From Nocardia sp. alder85J (GTDB lineage Bacteria; Actinomycetota; Actinomycetes; Mycobacteriales; Mycobacteriaceae), in NCBI RefSeq assembly GCF_020176955.2, contig NZ_JAIUCZ020000002.1:744001-808000 (forward strand): a stretch of DNA of 64,000 nt, read 5' to 3'. Below, piece after piece: positions 25,300 to 34,173 of this stretch. A program made the translations under genes and the position numbers. The notes beneath the pieces are model-generated. The model searched no databases. It saw nothing but the letters and a program-made list of their open reading frames with translations, and was not told the origin of the DNA. Position 1 is the stretch's first letter; each line of letters opens with the position of its first letter.

Positions 25300-26562
25300 A
25301 TGACACGATCCGCACCGGTACTGGGCCACGCCCGGCCATCGCGTACCGCCGGCCAGGGCACGGGCCGTACGACCGCCGCACACGCCCTCACGGCCGCCTT
25401 CGCCGAGCGGTTCCGGCCGGGTGAGGAGACCGGCCGCCGGGAGCCCGCGGGCCTGCCCGCCGGGTTGCGCACGGGGCTGCGGGAATGCCTCGTGCTGGCC
25501 GCGAGCCCCGCCGACGATCCCGATCCCGCCGTCGCGGTGGAACTGGTCGGCCGGGCCGCGGAATGGGCGCGCGAGGGCATCGACCTGGATATCGTGCTGC
25601 GCACGCTGCACGAAACCGTGCGACGGGAACTGGCCGCGATCGCGGCCGAGCGACGCCGCCCGGAGGAACTGCCCGCCGTTACCGATGCCGCGCTGCGCCT
25701 GCTGGAAACCGTCACCGTCGCGACCACGGCGGCCTATCTGGACGAGCACCGGCAGGCCGCCCGGCATCATCAGACCGCCGCGCAGGCCCTGGTGACGGCG
25801 CTGCTCAGCGGGCACGGCCGGGTCACCATGGCACGGCACGCGGGGATCAGCGTCGCGCCCGCGTATCAGGTGGTGGCACTGGCGATCCCGCCGCTTCCGA
25901 CCGAACGCAACGGCGGCGTCGGCGCGGAGTCGGCGGCGCGGCGGAAATTGCGCCGGTTGCAGAGTGCGCTGGCCCCGGCGCTGGGCTCGCGGGCACTGTC
26001 GCTGCTGTCGGTCGACGGCGGGATCGTGCTGGTCCCGCTGGATCCGGGCGAGCACGGCGCCTCCGGCAGGCTGGGCGCGCAGACCATGACCGCCGACACC
26101 GTCGAGGTGCTGTCGGAGGCGGCCTCGGTGCCGCTGACCGCGGTCGTCGTGGCCGGTGATACCGACCGTATTCCCGAACTCGCCAGGCAGGCCAGGGAAT
26201 TGCTGGACCTGGTACGCTCCCTGGGCCGTCCGCCGGGGCTGTACCGGCTGGCCGACGTGGCGATGGAGTATCAGCTCACCAGACCCGGGCCCGCCCGCGA
26301 ACATCTCGCGGCTCTGCTCGGGCCGCTGGCACCCCACCCCGACCTGCTGGAAACCCTGAGGATCTATCTCGATTCCGGTTTGGACCGCAAGGTGGCCGCG
26401 CGCCGGCTGAACATCCACCCGAACAGTGTTTCGCATCGGGTGCGGCGCGTGGAACGGCTGGCCGGGGTGGATTTGAGCCACCCGGCCGGGATCTCGCGCG
26501 CCAGTTTGGCGCTTCTTGCCAATGATCTGCTAACCGACTCTCGCACAAAGGAGTTCGCGTGA
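25300..26562 (+). CDS. PucR/CdaR-type transcriptional regulator
   Basis: A 420-residue regulator. The C-terminal PucR helix-turn-helix is clear: LETLRIYLDSGLDRKVAARR then LNIHPNSVSHRVRRVERL (about residues 348-390). The middle has a GGDEF-like fold region typical of CdaR/PucR proteins, and the N-terminus is helical. GGGGTGA lies five bases before ATG 25300. It overlaps the desaturase gene by 4 bp, so it is co-transcribed with it and probably controls this operon. Confidence 0.85.
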   Translation: MTRSAPVLGHARPSRTAGQGTGRTTAAHALTAAFAERFRPGEETGRREPAGLPAGLRTGLRECLVLAASPADDPDPAVAVELVGRAAEWAREGIDLDIVLRTLHETVRRELAAIAAERRRPEELPAVTDAALRLLETVTVATTAAYLDEHRQAARHHQTAAQALVTALLSGHGRVTMARHAGISVAPAYQVVALAIPPLPTERNGGVGAESAARRKLRRLQSALAPALGSRALSLLSVDGGIVLVPLDPGEHGASGRLGAQTMTADTVEVLSEAASVPLTAVVVAGDTDRIPELARQARELLDLVRSLGRPPGLYRLADVAMEYQLTRPGPAREHLAALLGPLAPHPDLLETLRIYLDSGLDRKVAARRLNIHPNSVSHRVRRVERLAGVDLSHPAGISRASLALLANDLLTDSRTKEFA

Positions 26563-27518
26563 CTTCTGGCATGACCGACGGGGACCTGCTCCGAGAGCTG
26601 GAACCCGTCGCCGGCCGCTTCCTCGACGAGCATCTCGAGAAGGCGAAACCGTGGAATCCGCACGACTACGTCCCGTGGGACGACGGCCGCAACTTCGCCG
26701 CGATGGGCGGCGTCGACTGGGAACCCGGGCAGTCGCGACTGTCGGAGGTGGCCCGGGTGGCGATGGTCACCAACCTGCTCACCGAGGACAATCTGCCCTC
26801 CTATCATCGCGAGATCGCCGGGAACTTCGGGTTCGACGGCGCTTTCGGCACCTGGGTGGGCCGCTGGACCGCCGAGGAGAACCGGCACTCCATCGCCATG
26901 CGCGACTACCTGGTGGTCACCCGCGCGGTGGATCCGGTGGCGCTCGAGCAGGCCCGGATGGCCCACATGACCACCGGCATCGCCAGCCCCGACGGCCCGC
27001 AACTGCTCAAAGGCGTGGCGTACGTGACGTTCCAGGAGCTGGCCACCCGGATCAGCCACCGCAACACGGGCGCCGCCTGCGGTGAGCCGATCGCCGAGCG
27101 GATGTTGCAGCGCATCGCCGCGGACGAGAACCTGCACATGATCTTCTACCGCAGCCTGACCGCGGCGGCGCTGGACCTGCAACCGGATCCGATGATGCAG
27201 GCGATCACCGACGTCGTGACCAGATTCCAGATGCCGGGCCTGACCCAGCCGAACTTCCGGCGCAACGCCGTCATCCTGGCCAAGCACGGCATCTACGACC
27301 TGCGCCAGCATCTGGACGTCGTGATCCGGCCGGTGCTGCGCAGCTGGAACGTCTTCGAGCGCACCGACCTGTCCGGGCCCGGCGAGGCCGCCCGCGACCG
27401 GCTGTCCGCCTACCTCGACGAGCTGGAGGCCAGGGCACGGCGCTTCGAGGAACAGCGCGAGCGGGTGCTGGGCCGCCGCGATCGCAGTGAGCGGAGAAAG
27501 GTCGGCGCGCGCGTCTGA
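26559..27518 (+). CDS. Acyl-ACP desaturase (DesA-type diiron enzyme)
   Basis: A 319-residue soluble desaturase of the mycobacterial DesA1/DesA2 type. Diiron ligand motifs are visible as EENRH (about residue 107) and DENLH (about residue 190), with further Glu/His in TEDNLPSYHREI and FQELATRISHRNTG. It introduces a double bond into ACP-bound acyl chains for unsaturated or mycolic acids and needs electrons from a reductase. The start is GTG 26559, preceded by AAGGAG at five bases, overlapping the PucR stop. ATG 26571 is an alternative. Confidence 0.88.
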   Translation: MTSGMTDGDLLRELEPVAGRFLDEHLEKAKPWNPHDYVPWDDGRNFAAMGGVDWEPGQSRLSEVARVAMVTNLLTEDNLPSYHREIAGNFGFDGAFGTWVGRWTAEENRHSIAMRDYLVVTRAVDPVALEQARMAHMTTGIASPDGPQLLKGVAYVTFQELATRISHRNTGAACGEPIAERMLQRIAADENLHMIFYRSLTAAALDLQPDPMMQAITDVVTRFQMPGLTQPNFRRNAVILAKHGIYDLRQHLDVVIRPVLRSWNVFERTDLSGPGEAARDRLSAYLDELEARARRFEEQRERVLGRRDRSERRKVGARV

Positions 27519-27845
27519 CCGATCCGCGCGGACCCGGGCCGAATAATCACCCGGTGATTCCGTGCGTTCGTGATTCGGGTGTGATCAACTGCCGCGGCTC
27601 GTGATTCACGGGCCGCGGTTCCGCGTCCGCGAACTCGGCCGCCTGCGATTGTTTCCGGAATTGCGGCCGGAATTGGATTCGTTGTGCATTCTCACCGCGG
27701 CATTCCGCGCCGCTCGTGAGTTTTTCGGAGCTCGATCGAGACCACTCGTGACCGGTTCGTTGCCGACCTACCGTGAGCCCGTCCCGGAACGCCGGAGTAC
27801 CGGTCCCGGAACGAGAACATCGTGGTTCTGCAGGGAGGCTCGAGA
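27519..27845 (+). terminator. Intergenic region with strong hairpin terminator
   Basis: A 327-bp gap. A hairpin at 27592-27618 (CCGCGGC, T, CGTG, loop ATT, CACG, G, GCCGCGG) with a T-G pair lies 74 nt past the desaturase stop and is the likely terminator. Before it lies the 15-bp palindrome AATCACCCGGTGATT (27545-27559). The rest is upstream region of the lipase gene, with no gene seen. Confidence 0.6.
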
Positions 27846-29078
27846 ATGACACGTACAATCCCCCGCCGGCCGTTGCGGGCCGCCGTCCTGGCCGGGGCCG
27901 CGGTACTGGCCGCCGGTTTCGGCGGGGTCGGCGCCGGCGCGGATCCGGTGACCGCTCCGGGCGGCGCAGCGGGTACCACCGCGGGCGGCGATCAGCAGCA
28001 GCAACTCGTCGACTACATCGCGAAGGGGCTGAAGGATCCGGCCGCGCATCCGATCGCCGGCACCGGTTCGGCCTGCACCTCGGGCAGCGGCGCCGGTTCC
28101 GGCAACGGCTCGGGCAACTGCTACGGCGGCTCCGGTTCCAGTTCCGGTTCGGCGGGCGGGCACTCCACCGACACCGTCGGCGCCGGCCCGGCCCAGACCG
28201 CGTTCCTCGCCGCGTTCGGTTACGGCCTGTTCCACCCGGACGTCGCGCCGCCCGGCGCCAACGACTGGCACTGCAAGCCCTCGGCGGAGCATCCCGAACC
28301 GGTGGTGCTGGTCCACGGCACCTGGGAGAACGCCTACGACAACTTCGCGTATGTGAGCGCGCCGATCGCCGCGGCCGGATTCTGCGTCTTCACCTTCAAC
28401 TACGGCCAGTCGAACCTGTTGCAGGGCGGCGGCCTCGGCTCGGTGCTGCCGGGTGCGAACGGCACCGAGTACATCCAGGAGTCGGCGCAGGAGCTGTCGA
28501 CCTTCGTGGACAAGGTACTGGGAGCCACCGGCGCCGCCAAGGTGGATCTGGTCGCGCACTCGCAGGGCGGGCCGATGTCGCGGTGGTACCTGAAGTTCGA
28601 CGGCGGCGCGGCCAAGGTGCACCGCGAACTCACCTTCGGCGCCACCAACCACGGCACCACGCTGGTCGGCATCGGGGCGCTGGGCCGCGCGATCAACAAC
28701 TTCGGCATCGACGTGCTCGGGCTGGTGGAGATCTTCGTGGGCCACTCCGGCATCCAGCAGACCGTCGGGTCGGATTTCATCAATCAGCTCAACGACGGTG
28801 GCGATACGGTGCCCGGCGTGGACTACACGGTGGTCGGCACCCGCTACGACGAGATCACCACGCCGTACGATCTGACCTTCCTACAGGCCGGGCCGGGTGC
28901 GACGGTCCGCAACATCACCCTCCAGGACGGGTGTGACCACGATCTGTCCGATCACCTCACGCTGATGTACTCGCCGCGGGTGCTCTCGATCATCCTGAAC
29001 ACCCTGGACCCCGCGCAGCACCCGGATCTGGTCTGCACCTTCAACCCCTGGTTGCTGGGCGGCGGCGGTTCGCTCTGA
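27846..29078 (+). CDS. Secreted esterase/lipase (lipase class 2-like)
   Basis: A 410-residue exported alpha/beta hydrolase. The signal peptide is MTRTIPRRPLRAAVLAGAAV onward, with likely cleavage after GAGA (about residue 31). A Gly/Ser-rich low-complexity segment spans about residues 76-105. The oxyanion region is VLVHGTWENAYDNFAY, the nucleophile elbow AHSQGG, with Asp in GTRYDEITTPYD and His in DHDLSDHL. It cleaves lipid esters outside the cell. ATG 27846 follows an AGGGAGG at about eight bases. Assigned to the LipA/class 2 lipase type by motifs. Confidence 0.88.
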   Translation: MTRTIPRRPLRAAVLAGAAVLAAGFGGVGAGADPVTAPGGAAGTTAGGDQQQQLVDYIAKGLKDPAAHPIAGTGSACTSGSGAGSGNGSGNCYGGSGSSSGSAGGHSTDTVGAGPAQTAFLAAFGYGLFHPDVAPPGANDWHCKPSAEHPEPVVLVHGTWENAYDNFAYVSAPIAAAGFCVFTFNYGQSNLLQGGGLGSVLPGANGTEYIQESAQELSTFVDKVLGATGAAKVDLVAHSQGGPMSRWYLKFDGGAAKVHRELTFGATNHGTTLVGIGALGRAINNFGIDVLGLVEIFVGHSGIQQTVGSDFINQLNDGGDTVPGVDYTVVGTRYDEITTPYDLTFLQAGPGATVRNITLQDGCDHDLSDHLTLMYSPRVLSIILNTLDPAQHPDLVCTFNPWLLGGGGSL

Positions 29079-29193
29079 TCGCGGCCGCGGCCGGAACTGC
29101 GGCACGCGGATCGGTCGCGGCACCGCGATCTGCGGCGATCTCGTCGTACACTCTGTGCTTCGGGCCGGTGGGTGATATGCCGGACGTGCTCGA

Positions 29194-30708
29194 GTGAGCG
29201 GGCTTTCGAACACGGGCTTTCGAACAGCGGGCACGTCGAACAACGAGGACAAGGCGGTTGTCAGCGGTGCAGAGTCGGATTCGGACAGAGGCGGGAACAG
29301 GGACCGGCAGCCGGGCGGGTGGCCGGTGACGGCGGCGGCGGTCGAGGCGGGATCCGTGCCGGCCGTGCTGCGCCCGGCGCTGGAGAAGTTCGGTTTCGCC
29401 GAGCGGTGGCGCACCGCGACGATCGCGGGTGTGCTGGGCGGCAACATCACCAAGCGGATGGTGTCGCGCGGCGGCTTCGCCGGTCGTAGGCGCCGCCTGG
29501 CGATGGCCGACGGCACCGTCGACGGCTTCGAGATCCTCGGCCCGATGTTCGTCAAGCTGGGGCAGCTCATCGCCTCCTCGCCGGGGGCGTTCCCGAAGGA
29601 GCTGGCCGACGCCTGCCTGCGCTGCCTGGACGACGTGCCGCCGTTCCCGGCCGCCGCCGCCCGCGCCACCGTCGAGGCCGATCTGGGCCGGCCGATGACG
29701 GAGCTGTTCCGGGAGTTCGACGATCGGCCGCTGTCGGCGGCCTCGGTGGCCCAGGTGCACGCCTGCGTGCTGCTCGACGGCCGCGAGGCCGTGGTGAAGG
29801 TGCAGCGCCCCGATATCGCCCGCCGCATGATCGTCGACCTGCGCGCCGCCTACCGGCTGGCCGGGCTGCTGGAGAAGCGGTCGGAGAACGCGCGGGTGGC
29901 CAACGCACAGGGCGTGGTGCGCGATCTGTACGAAACCACGGTCGCCGAGCTGGATTTCCGCAACGAGGCGGAGAACCAGGCCCGTGCTCGCGCGAATCTC
30001 GGTGCCTTCGGCGACAATTCGCATGTCACCGTGCCCGAGGTGTTCTGGGAGTACTGCGGTCCGCGGGTGCTGTGCATGGAACGCATGCGCGGGATGCCGC
30101 TGGACCGGTTCGACGACATCCGGCTGGTGCACCCGGATCCGGAGCTGCTGATCCGGCGGCTGGTGAAGGTGTGGCTGGAGAGCCTGATCACGCACGGCCT
30201 GTTCCACGGTGACGTGCACGCCGGCAATCTGTGGCTGCTGGAGGACGGTCGGGCGGCGATGCTCGACTTCGGCATCGTGGGCCGGATGGCCGGGCCGTGG
30301 CGGGATTTCGTGGCCGCCCTGTTCCACGCCAGCGCCATCGACGGCGATTTCCGCCCGGTCGCGCGGTCGCTGCGCGAACTGGACATGGTCGACGCCGAGG
30401 CCGGTGACGACGCCACCGTCGGCCGGCAGCTGGCCACCGCGCTGGCCCCGGTGCTGGCCGGGCAGCTGGCCAATCTCGACATGGGCAAGGTGGCCGGGCG
30501 GCTGGTGGAATTCGGCAAGCGCCGCAACGCTTCCGGGCCCGAGCAGCTGATGCTGATGGGTAAGCAGCTGGCCTATTTCGAGCGCTACGCCAAGGCGCTG
30601 GCCCCGGGCTGGCGCCTGGGACAGGACCTCTACCTGTTCCGCAACATCTTCCCCGACGAGGTGGCGGCCAAGGCCGCAGCCACGGGCCTGGAGCTGCCGG
30701 CGGACTGA
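29194..30708 (+). CDS. ABC1/UbiB-family atypical kinase
   Basis: A 504-residue ABC1 kinase-like protein. The KxGQ region is GPMFVKLGQLIASSP, the Ala-rich loop SAASVAQVHA replaces the usual Gly loop, VVKVQRP gives the ATP Lys, and HGDVHAGNLWLL and MLDFGIVG are the catalytic and metal loops. The family supports quinone biology or lipid homeostasis by an ATPase/kinase activity at membranes. GTG 29194 is the likely start, with a variable hydrophilic N-terminus of about 45 residues. Its target here is unknown. Confidence 0.88.
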   Translation: MSGLSNTGFRTAGTSNNEDKAVVSGAESDSDRGGNRDRQPGGWPVTAAAVEAGSVPAVLRPALEKFGFAERWRTATIAGVLGGNITKRMVSRGGFAGRRRRLAMADGTVDGFEILGPMFVKLGQLIASSPGAFPKELADACLRCLDDVPPFPAAAARATVEADLGRPMTELFREFDDRPLSAASVAQVHACVLLDGREAVVKVQRPDIARRMIVDLRAAYRLAGLLEKRSENARVANAQGVVRDLYETTVAELDFRNEAENQARARANLGAFGDNSHVTVPEVFWEYCGPRVLCMERMRGMPLDRFDDIRLVHPDPELLIRRLVKVWLESLITHGLFHGDVHAGNLWLLEDGRAAMLDFGIVGRMAGPWRDFVAALFHASAIDGDFRPVARSLRELDMVDAEAGDDATVGRQLATALAPVLAGQLANLDMGKVAGRLVEFGKRRNASGPEQLMLMGKQLAYFERYAKALAPGWRLGQDLYLFRNIFPDEVAAKAAATGLELPAD

Positions 30709-30813
30709 TCCCGCCGGTCGGCTGTCGTCCGCCGGATGCTCGGGTGCGGCCCGGTTCCGGCGATCCTCCGCCGGGTGCTCGGATATGGTCGGGCTCCGGC
30801 AGAAAGGGGTGTG

Positions 30814-31839
30814 GTGGTGGACTTTTCGGAGATTCCCGCGGAGATGACGGCTTGGCGGGTGCGACGGCCCGGGCCGATCGACTCCGGGCCGCTGGAGCGG
30901 GCACGGGTGCCGGTGCCCGCACCGGCGGCGGGTGAGTTGCTGGTGCGGGTCCGGGCCTGCGGGGTCTGCCGCACCGATCTGCATGTGTCCGAAGGGGATC
31001 TGCCGGTGCACCGGCCGGCAGTGGTGCCGGGGCACGAGGTGGTCGGCGAGGTGGTGGCGGCCGGGCCCGCGACCCGTACCGCGATCGGGGCCCGGGTCGG
31101 GGTGGCCTGGCTGCGGCACACCTGCGGGCAGTGCCGATACTGCAAGCGCGGCGCCGAGAACCTGTGCCCGGACTCCGCCTACACGGGCTGGGACGCCGAC
31201 GGCGGCTACGCCGAATTCGCGGTGGCGCCCGAGGATTACGTGCATCCGCTGCCGGCCGGGTACAGCGATGCCGAACTGGCGCCGCTGCTGTGCGCCGGCA
31301 TCATCGGCTACCGGGCGTTGCAGCGGGCCGCGTTGCCGGCCGGTGGACGGCTGGGCATCTACGGTTTCGGCGGCAGCGCGCACCTGGCAGCGCAGGTGGC
31401 GCTGGCGCGCGGCGCCGAGGTGCACGTGATGACGCGGGACCGGGACGCACGGGAACTGGCGCTGGCCCTCGGCGCGGCCTCCGCGCAGGGCGCCGCCGAT
31501 CCGCCGCCGGTGGCCCTGGACTCGGCGATCCTGTTCGCTCCGGTGGGTGATCTGGTGCTGCCCGCGCTGGCCGCGCTGGATCGCGGCGGGGTGCTGTCGA
31601 TCGCCGGCATCCACCTCAGCGACATCCCGCCACTGAACTATCAGCGACACCTGTTCCAGGAGCGGGAGATTCGATCGGTCACCGCCAACACCCGGGCCGA
31701 CGCCCGGGAATTCCTGGACTTCGCGGGGGAGCACCGGCTCGAGGTGACTGTGCACCCGTATCCGCTCGACACGGCGGACCGTGCCCTGTCCGATCTGGCA
31801 CACGGGAAGTTTGCCGGGGCAGCGGTTCTGGTGCCCTGA
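30814..31839 (+). CDS. Zinc-dependent alcohol dehydrogenase
   Basis: A medium-chain dehydrogenase of about 341 residues. Catalytic zinc ligands are Cys in [10 protein letters not shown] and the GHE motif; structural zinc Cys are in [15 protein letters not shown]. The nucleotide loop is the unusual [14 protein letters not shown]. It oxidises alcohols or reduces aldehydes with NAD(P). The sequence fits the actinobacterial TIGR02822/AdhA type. AAAGGGG precedes three consecutive GTG codons (30811, 30814, 30817); the exact start is uncertain by a codon. Substrate unknown. Confidence 0.88.
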   Translation: MVDFSEIPAEMTAWRVRRPGPIDSGPLERARVPVPAPAAGELLVRVRACGVCRTDLHVSEGDLPVHRPAVVPGHEVVGEVVAAGPATRTAIGARVGVAWLRHTCGQCRYCKRGAENLCPDSAYTGWDADGGYAEFAVAPEDYVHPLPAGYSDAELAPLLCAGIIGYRALQRAALPAGGRLGIYGFGGSAHLAAQVALARGAEVHVMTRDRDARELALALGAASAQGAADPPPVALDSAILFAPVGDLVLPALAALDRGGVLSIAGIHLSDIPPLNYQRHLFQEREIRSVTANTRADAREFLDFAGEHRLEVTVHPYPLDTADRALSDLAHGKFAGAAVLVP

Positions 31840-31968
31840 CACGCCGTCGACACGCCGAGTCAACCGCTCTGAACTGTCGGTTCACCCCATACGTCCGGCG
31901 TTCTCCTGCTTTGCTGGAAGGAAATCAGCAGCGGAAAAAGTGCCGTACGGAGCAGAACGACCCGTATC

Positions 31969-32143
31969 GCCGCATGCCGGTGCGCCGTACGAACAACAGG
32001 CGGAACGGAACAGCGCCGGATCGTGTTGCCGCACGCCGGTCCGCCGAACGAACAACAGGCGCAAGGCGAGAGCGCCGGACGGTGTACCGCTCGACGATGT
32101 GCCGAACGGGCAACGGGCGGAACGGAACAGCGCCGGACGGGTG
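31969..32143. repeat. Three imperfect 59-bp tandem repeats in a gene-free gap
   Basis: Units start near 31969, 32028 and 32087. A 20-bp string CGGAACGGAACAGCGCCGGA occurs exactly in units 1 (32001) and 3 (32118), and GAACAACAGGCG in units 1 and 2 (31991, 32050). Unit 2 has diverged downstream of that. They fill the middle of the 361-bp gap 31840-32200 before the expansin-like gene. The frame stays open through them, but its peptide looks like repeat translation and not a conserved protein. Confidence 0.8.
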
Positions 32144-32200
32144 CCGCGTGGCGGAGGCCGTCCGGCGGACAGTGGCGGGTGGAGCGACGGAGGTGGGCCT

Positions 32201-33082
32201 ATGCATCGGGTGACGGGGAACGAGCATGTGCGGGCGGTACGACCGTGGCTGTGGACGGCTCTGGTCCTGGCCGCCGCGGTGGCCGCGGTGTGGGTGCTGT
32301 GGCCGGAACCGACCGCCTGTCACACGGCCTCGGGGCCGCCGCCGGCGAGCGTCGTCGGCGCGGTGCGAACCCCGGTGGCGGCGGCGATCGCCGACGAGGA
32401 GCATGTGGACGCGCCGATCCCGCGCCAGGCCCGGTATTTCGCGCTCGGTGGCAGCGAGGTGGCGTGCTCGTATCCGGACCTGCCGGCCGACGGCTTCTAC
32501 GTCGGGGTGCCCTCCGAGGAGTTCGACGGCGGCGCCCTCTGCGGCGCCTCGGTCGAGCTCGACGGGCCGCTGGGTTCGGTGCGCGCACTGGTGGTGGACC
32601 GCTGTCCGGGCTGTCTCCCGAACCAATACGACGTCAGCACCGCGGCGTTCGCCCGGATCGCCAACCGCGCCACGGGGATCGCCGACATCCGGGTGGCGCG
32701 CGTGCACAATCCGACGCCCGCGCCGGACCTGATGTATCGCATCCAGAACGGCTCCTCGGGGGACTGGCTGGGCCTGCTGTTCGCCGAGACCGGAAATCCG
32801 GTGAGCCGGGTGGAGATTCGCGCCACCGCCGGCGGTACCGGCTACCTCCTCAGCCACGGCTCCGACAACTACTGGACGATCTCCGGCGCCGGACCGGGCC
32901 CGTTCATCGCCCTGGTCACCGACACCGACGGCCACCGCGTCCGGGTGCCCGGGGTCGCCGTCTCGCCGGGCCGGGTGCAGCACACCGGAATTCAGCTCTA
33001 CGACCCGCCTCCGGAACCGGCCGCCCCGGACCCCGCGCCGAAACCGGCGGCGACCACCGCCGCCGCGCCGACCTGTTCCTGA
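32201..33082 (+). CDS. Expansin-like protein with N-terminal membrane anchor
   Basis: A 293-residue protein. One hydrophobic helix (PWLWTALVLAAAVAAVWVLW, about residues 15-34) acts as an anchor or signal. The first domain resembles the expansin/RlpA double-psi barrel, with conserved VVDRCPGCLPNQYDVSTAAF. The second (YRIQNGSSGDWLGLLF to DTDGHRVRVPG) resembles the expansin carbohydrate-binding domain (CBM63 type). Bacterial expansins loosen polysaccharides without hydrolysis and bind cellulose or peptidoglycan. A Pro/Ala-rich tail ends in a single Cys. ATG 32201 is preceded by GGAGG about ten bases upstream. Confidence 0.82.
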   Translation: MHRVTGNEHVRAVRPWLWTALVLAAAVAAVWVLWPEPTACHTASGPPPASVVGAVRTPVAAAIADEEHVDAPIPRQARYFALGGSEVACSYPDLPADGFYVGVPSEEFDGGALCGASVELDGPLGSVRALVVDRCPGCLPNQYDVSTAAFARIANRATGIADIRVARVHNPTPAPDLMYRIQNGSSGDWLGLLFAETGNPVSRVEIRATAGGTGYLLSHGSDNYWTISGAGPGPFIALVTDTDGHRVRVPGVAVSPGRVQHTGIQLYDPPPEPAAPDPAPKPAATTAAAPTCS

Positions 33083-33139
33083 GTACCCGGCGCCGGGCCG
33101 GTTCGGCCCGCCGCGAGCGTTCGGCCCGGCCGGGTGATC

Positions 33140-33235
33140 CGATTCGGTGGTCGGCGATCCGGCGGGGCAACGAGCGATTCGGCTCGGCCGCAGACGATTC
33201 GGTCGTGCCGCAAGCGATCCGGCTGCGGCCCGGGT
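33140..33235. repeat. Degenerate 20-bp repeat array between expansin and cutinase genes
   Basis: CGATTCGG or CGATCCGG cores start at 33140, 33155, 33175, 33195 and 33215; the last three have a regular 20-bp period and share GCCGCA-like ends. The array lies in the 350-bp gap 33083-33432, which otherwise has only the cutinase promoter region. I see no gene in it. Confidence 0.6.
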
Positions 33236-33432
33236 GGTGCGGCCGCGCTCGCCGGATATTTGCCGGAAGGCGGATCGCTGGATCCGGATACGGTTGTGCC
33301 GCAATTGGGTATCTCTCCAGTGCGCCACGTTGCCGGTGTCCGGAACCGCGCCTACCTTGGGTCTTGTCGGCTTCCGACTAGCGTCACTGACAATAGTCGA
33401 GCCGCTCACAACGGCGTGAGTAGGTGAGAACA

Positions 33433-34086
33433 ATGGGCGACCGAAAGGTGTTGCTGTCCGGAAAATGGCGTATCGCCGGGGTTGCGGCGGCCGTGGTCAC
33501 GGCCGGTCTGCTGTACCCCGCTCCACGGGCTCAGGCGCAGAGTTGCGCGGCCGTGGAGGTGGTGGTGGCCAGGGGAACTCAGGAGCCGGGTTACCTCGGC
33601 AGCGCGGTGGGCGATCCACTGTTCGCCGCGCTGCGCGAGCGATTACCCGTCGACGTCGACGGGTACCGGGTGAACTATCCGGCCGATCTGACCGACCCCG
33701 CCTCAGTGGGTGACGGCAGCGCGGATCTGGTGGCGCACATGGTGTCCCAGGCGGCGGCCTGCCCGGCGCAGCGGTTCGTGCTGGCCGGTTATTCGCAGGG
33801 TGCGGCGGTGGTGCACACCGCGCTGGGCACCGGCCTGACCGACGACATTCCCGGTGCGGTCCGGCTGCCCGGGGAACTGGGCGCCCGGGTGACGGCGGTG
33901 TTGTTGTTCGGCGATCCGATGCGGCTGGTCGGCTGGAGCGTGCCCGGCCCGTATCTGGGCCGGACCGGAAACTGGTGTGCCCCGGGTGATCCGGTGTGCG
34001 CCGGTGGTCTCGACCCGCAGGCGCACGTGGTCGCCTACGCCGACGACATGGGCGCGGCGGCGAATTTCACCGCCGACCGCCTGTGA
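33433..34086 (+). CDS. Cutinase-family serine esterase, secreted
   Basis: A 217-residue secreted alpha/beta hydrolase. A signal peptide (up to about residue 36, ending AQAQ) is followed by VVARGTQEPG (oxyanion), the nucleophile GYSQGA, Asp in APGDPVCAGG and His in DPQAHVVAYADD. Cys pairs fit the usual disulfides. In mycobacteria cutinase-like proteins act on lipids and esters; plant cutin need not be the substrate. ATG 33433 has AGGTGAG five bases upstream; GTG 33424 is the longer choice. Confidence 0.9.
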   Translation: MGDRKVLLSGKWRIAGVAAAVVTAGLLYPAPRAQAQSCAAVEVVVARGTQEPGYLGSAVGDPLFAALRERLPVDVDGYRVNYPADLTDPASVGDGSADLVAHMVSQAAACPAQRFVLAGYSQGAAVVHTALGTGLTDDIPGAVRLPGELGARVTAVLLFGDPMRLVGWSVPGPYLGRTGNWCAPGDPVCAGGLDPQAHVVAYADDMGAAANFTADRL

Positions 34087-34100
34087 GCGGCCTCGGCGAT

Positions 34101-34137
34101 CTGCCCGGCCGGACATCTGCGGCGGCCGGCCGGGCAG
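34101..34137. terminator. Hairpin between cutinase and nucleotidase genes
   Basis: Arms CTGCCCGGCCGG (34101-34112) and CCGGCCGGGCAG (34126-34137) are perfect 12-bp complements with a 13-nt loop. It lies 15 bp after the cutinase stop and before the convergent nucleotidase stop, so it can act for both. Confidence 0.75.
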
Positions 34138-34173
34138 GGACGCCCGATCCGGCTCGACGGCGGCCGGATCCGG

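Noticed and set aside
29041..31863. 940-residue minus-strand open frame across the ABC1 and alcohol dehydrogenase genes
   Set aside because: Antisense of two well-supported genes with biased composition and no domain.
31781..32200. N-terminal extension of the expansin-like protein through the repeats
   Set aside because: The extra 140 residues are repeat translation; the real start precedes the membrane helix.
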